A stretch of DNA of 6,591 nucleotides from Bacillota bacterium (GTDB lineage Bacteria; Bacillota; Bacilli; Alicyclobacillales; Alicyclobacillaceae): assembly GCA_021816665.1 (NCBI GenBank), contig JAKAXI010000111.1:1-6591 (forward strand). Reading direction: 5' to 3'. Of the stretch, positions 5,126 through 6,591 are shown piece by piece (the first letter of the stretch is position 1; each line of letters begins with the position of its first letter). The notes beneath the pieces are model-generated. The model had not been told where the DNA came from. It saw only the letters and a list, made by a program, of their open reading frames with translations, and searched no databases. The translations under genes and the position numbers were made by a program.

Positions 5126-5164
5126 CTGTAAGTCCTCCTTCTGCCTTGGCTGGCTTCACACTTC

Positions 5165-5173
5165 AGTATACCA
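5165..5173 (-). promoter_or_regulatory. Extended -10 promoter for the ytxJ-VOC unit
   Basis: Read on the minus strand, TGGTATACT (5173-5165) is an extended -10 element (TG-N-TATACT, five of six matches to TATAAT). Transcription would start near 5158, giving a leader of about 33 bases before the ytxJ start. No -35 hexamer lies at 16-18 bases; the upstream DNA there is a CAG/GCC-rich trinucleotide-like run. Confidence 0.55.
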
Positions 5174-5298
5174 GCAGCGGCAGCAGCAGCGGGTGGACAA
5201 GCGCGTTTGACCGACCTCCCAGAATCAGACGCGTGCACACGGTCAGGTCTCGGCATATGGTGTTACGACCGGTGTTGACGCAGAAAAGGGGTCTCACT

Positions 5299-6486
5299 AT
5301 GTGGGAAAAGCTTTCGACGAAAGTTGTCCACTTGCCTGATACCAGAGGAGAATCGGAAGTGCTCGGTTCCATCACCCCGCCGATCTTTCAGACCTCCACG
5401 TTCGTATTTGAATCTGCCGAACAAGGGGGCAAGCGCTTTGCAGGAGAAGAAAGCGGTTACATTTACAGCCGCTTGGGTAACCCGACTACCAATCTGCTCG
5501 AAGAAGCCGTCGCTGACCTCGAAGGTGGGGAGGTTGGAGTCGCGTTTGCGAGTGGTATGGCAGCCATTTCGGCAGTCCTTGTCGCTCTTGTCAAGACAGG
5601 GGACCATGTCCTTGTTTCCCGCGGCGTCTACGGTTGCACCTATGGGTTGCTCGACATGTTGCACGAGCGCTTTGGCGTAGAGTACACAATGTCCGATTTA
5701 GGCACCGAAGATGCCGTGCGCGGTGTCGTGAAGCCGAACACCAAGGTGATCTATATTGAGACGCCGATCAACCCTACGATGGAATTGGTGGATATAGCTG
5801 CATGCAGTCGGGTTGCGCGTGAAATTGGCGCCACGGTCGTGGTCGATAACACATTCGCCACACCTGTACTGCAACGCCCGATCGAATTGGGGGCAGACGT
5901 CGTCGTGCACAGTGCAACGAAGTACCTTGGCGGGCACGGTGATGTCATCCTAGGTGTAGCAGTAGGTCCACGTGAACTGATGTCGACAATCCGACTGACG
6001 ACGCAGAAGGACATCGGCGGGGTTGCGGCCCCGTTTAACGCATGGCTGGTGTTGCGGGGGATGAAGACGCTTGAACTTCGAATGAAGCGACACATCGAGA
6101 CGGGGCTGACGATTTCCGAACGGTTGTCCGAGGACGCAGCTGTGGAGCAGGTCTACTATCCCGGGTTGAAGAGCTTTCCGCAACGCGAGTTATATCTGCG
6201 GCAGATGTCTGGGGCCGGAGGTGTGATCGGTTTCATTTTAAAGGGAGGATACGTGGCAGGCGTCCAGTTTATGAACAGACTTCAGCTCTGTAAACGAGCG
6301 GTGTCGCTCGGTGAGGTGCATACGTTAGTGCAGCACCCGGCAAGCATGACGCATTCGCCCGTACCGCGGGAAGTGCGCGAGTCAATGGGGATTTCCGACG
6401 GACTGATCCGGTTGGCTGTAGGCATTGAAGACGCAGAAGACATCTGGAACGATATCGAACAGGCGCTGGCTTTCACAGCCAATTAG
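5299..6486 (+). CDS. megL: Methionine gamma-lyase (PLP enzyme)
   Basis: PLP-dependent enzyme of the Cys/Met metabolism family that cleaves L-methionine to methanethiol, 2-oxobutyrate and ammonia. The 395 residues match the family length. Visible features are YSRLGNPT (56-63, phosphate binding from the neighbouring subunit), ASGMAA (84-89), VVDNTFATP (181-189, Asp183 to the PLP nitrogen) and HSATKYLGGHGD (204-215, Schiff-base Lys208). Cys113 in VYGCTYG and the pair Lys237-Asp238 are the positions that mark methionine gamma-lyases (Cys116, Lys240, Asp241 in Pseudomonas putida) against cystathionine gamma-synthase or lyase, and the C-terminal half (RAVSLGEVHTLVQHPASMTH) is close to that enzyme. 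ATG 5299 follows AAAAGGGGT (5284-5292). An in-frame ATG at 5101 would run through the divergent ytxJ start region and is rejected. No SAM riboswitch or T-box precedes it, and no convincing promoter was found. Confidence 0.93.
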   Translation: MWEKLSTKVVHLPDTRGESEVLGSITPPIFQTSTFVFESAEQGGKRFAGEESGYIYSRLGNPTTNLLEEAVADLEGGEVGVAFASGMAAISAVLVALVKTGDHVLVSRGVYGCTYGLLDMLHERFGVEYTMSDLGTEDAVRGVVKPNTKVIYIETPINPTMELVDIAACSRVAREIGATVVVDNTFATPVLQRPIELGADVVVHSATKYLGGHGDVILGVAVGPRELMSTIRLTTQKDIGGVAAPFNAWLVLRGMKTLELRMKRHIETGLTISERLSEDAAVEQVYYPGLKSFPQRELYLRQMSGAGGVIGFILKGGYVAGVQFMNRLQLCKRAVSLGEVHTLVQHPASMTHSPVPREVRESMGISDGLIRLAVGIEDAEDIWNDIEQALAFTAN

Positions 6487-6534
6487 GGTTACAGGGGCAA
6501 ACAACCTGCCTATTGAGAAACGGAGAATTGGAAC

Positions 6535-6576
6535 AGCGGGTCTGCACGCGAAGACATGGGCAGGCCCGCTTTCATT
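6535..6576 (+). terminator. Intrinsic terminator after methionine gamma-lyase
   Basis: An 11-bp stem with one G-T pair, AGCGGGTCTGC (6535-6545) with GCAGGCCCGCT (6560-6570), is followed by TTTCATT. It lies 48 bases after the megL stop and suggests a single-gene transcript. The T run is short, so efficiency may be moderate. Confidence 0.75.
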
Positions 6577-6591
6577 GAGAATGGCGTCAGC

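Noticed and set aside
5101..5298. 66-residue N-terminal extension of methionine gamma-lyase
   Set aside because: It would overlap the divergent ytxJ start and its ribosome binding site, and it has no family match; ATG 5299 gives the usual length.
5126..5298. SAM riboswitch or T-box ahead of megL
   Set aside because: No conserved S-box or T-box motif and no leader terminator can be seen in the 170 bases.

Overview
The window looks like chromosomal DNA of a low-to-mid GC endospore-former type Bacillota, probably class Bacilli and perhaps Alicyclobacillaceae. The reasons are strong AAGGAGG-type ribosome binding sites, a two-subunit iron-sulfur L-serine dehydratase, a tandem glycine riboswitch with a rho-independent terminator, and a YtxJ/BrxC-type protein linked to bacillithiol. 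The genus is an inference; no rRNA or other marker is present.

Bases 1-895 hold no intact gene. The window opens inside an array of 42-bp tandem repeats, each with a small hairpin, followed by seven copies of an 8-bp repeat. Next comes a decayed sensor histidine kinase of the HisKA_2/EutW/PdtaS type. It keeps the end of a sensory domain, a piece ahead of the N box and the ATP-binding C-terminus, but has lost the phospho-acceptor and N-box segments. A tandem glycine riboswitch follows, with two aptamers, a probable leader-linker kink-turn and an intrinsic terminator.

The riboswitch leads sdaAA and sdaAB, which overlap by 4 bp and encode the two subunits of L-serine dehydratase (serine to pyruvate plus ammonia). 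A strong terminator ends the operon. The likely logic is that excess glycine, converted to serine by serine hydroxymethyltransferase elsewhere in the genome, switches on its own disposal route. The second aptamer carries an internal duplication of its P2 hairpin, which is the most unusual detail here.

Bases 2666-3824 hold genes I do not recognise: a possible 23-aa peptide with an excellent ribosome binding site, a 128-aa protein, and two 67-aa proteins that are recent tandem duplicates (59 of 67 residues identical). A long hairpin separates them from a convergent minus-strand pair, ytxJ/brxC (thiol redox) and a glyoxalase/VOC-fold protein, which overlap by 8 bp. Divergent from that pair is a methionine gamma-lyase gene with its own terminator. 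Serine dehydratase and methionine gamma-lyase both turn amino acids into 2-oxo acids and ammonia, so the window has an amino-acid catabolism flavour, but nothing shows that the two are co-regulated.
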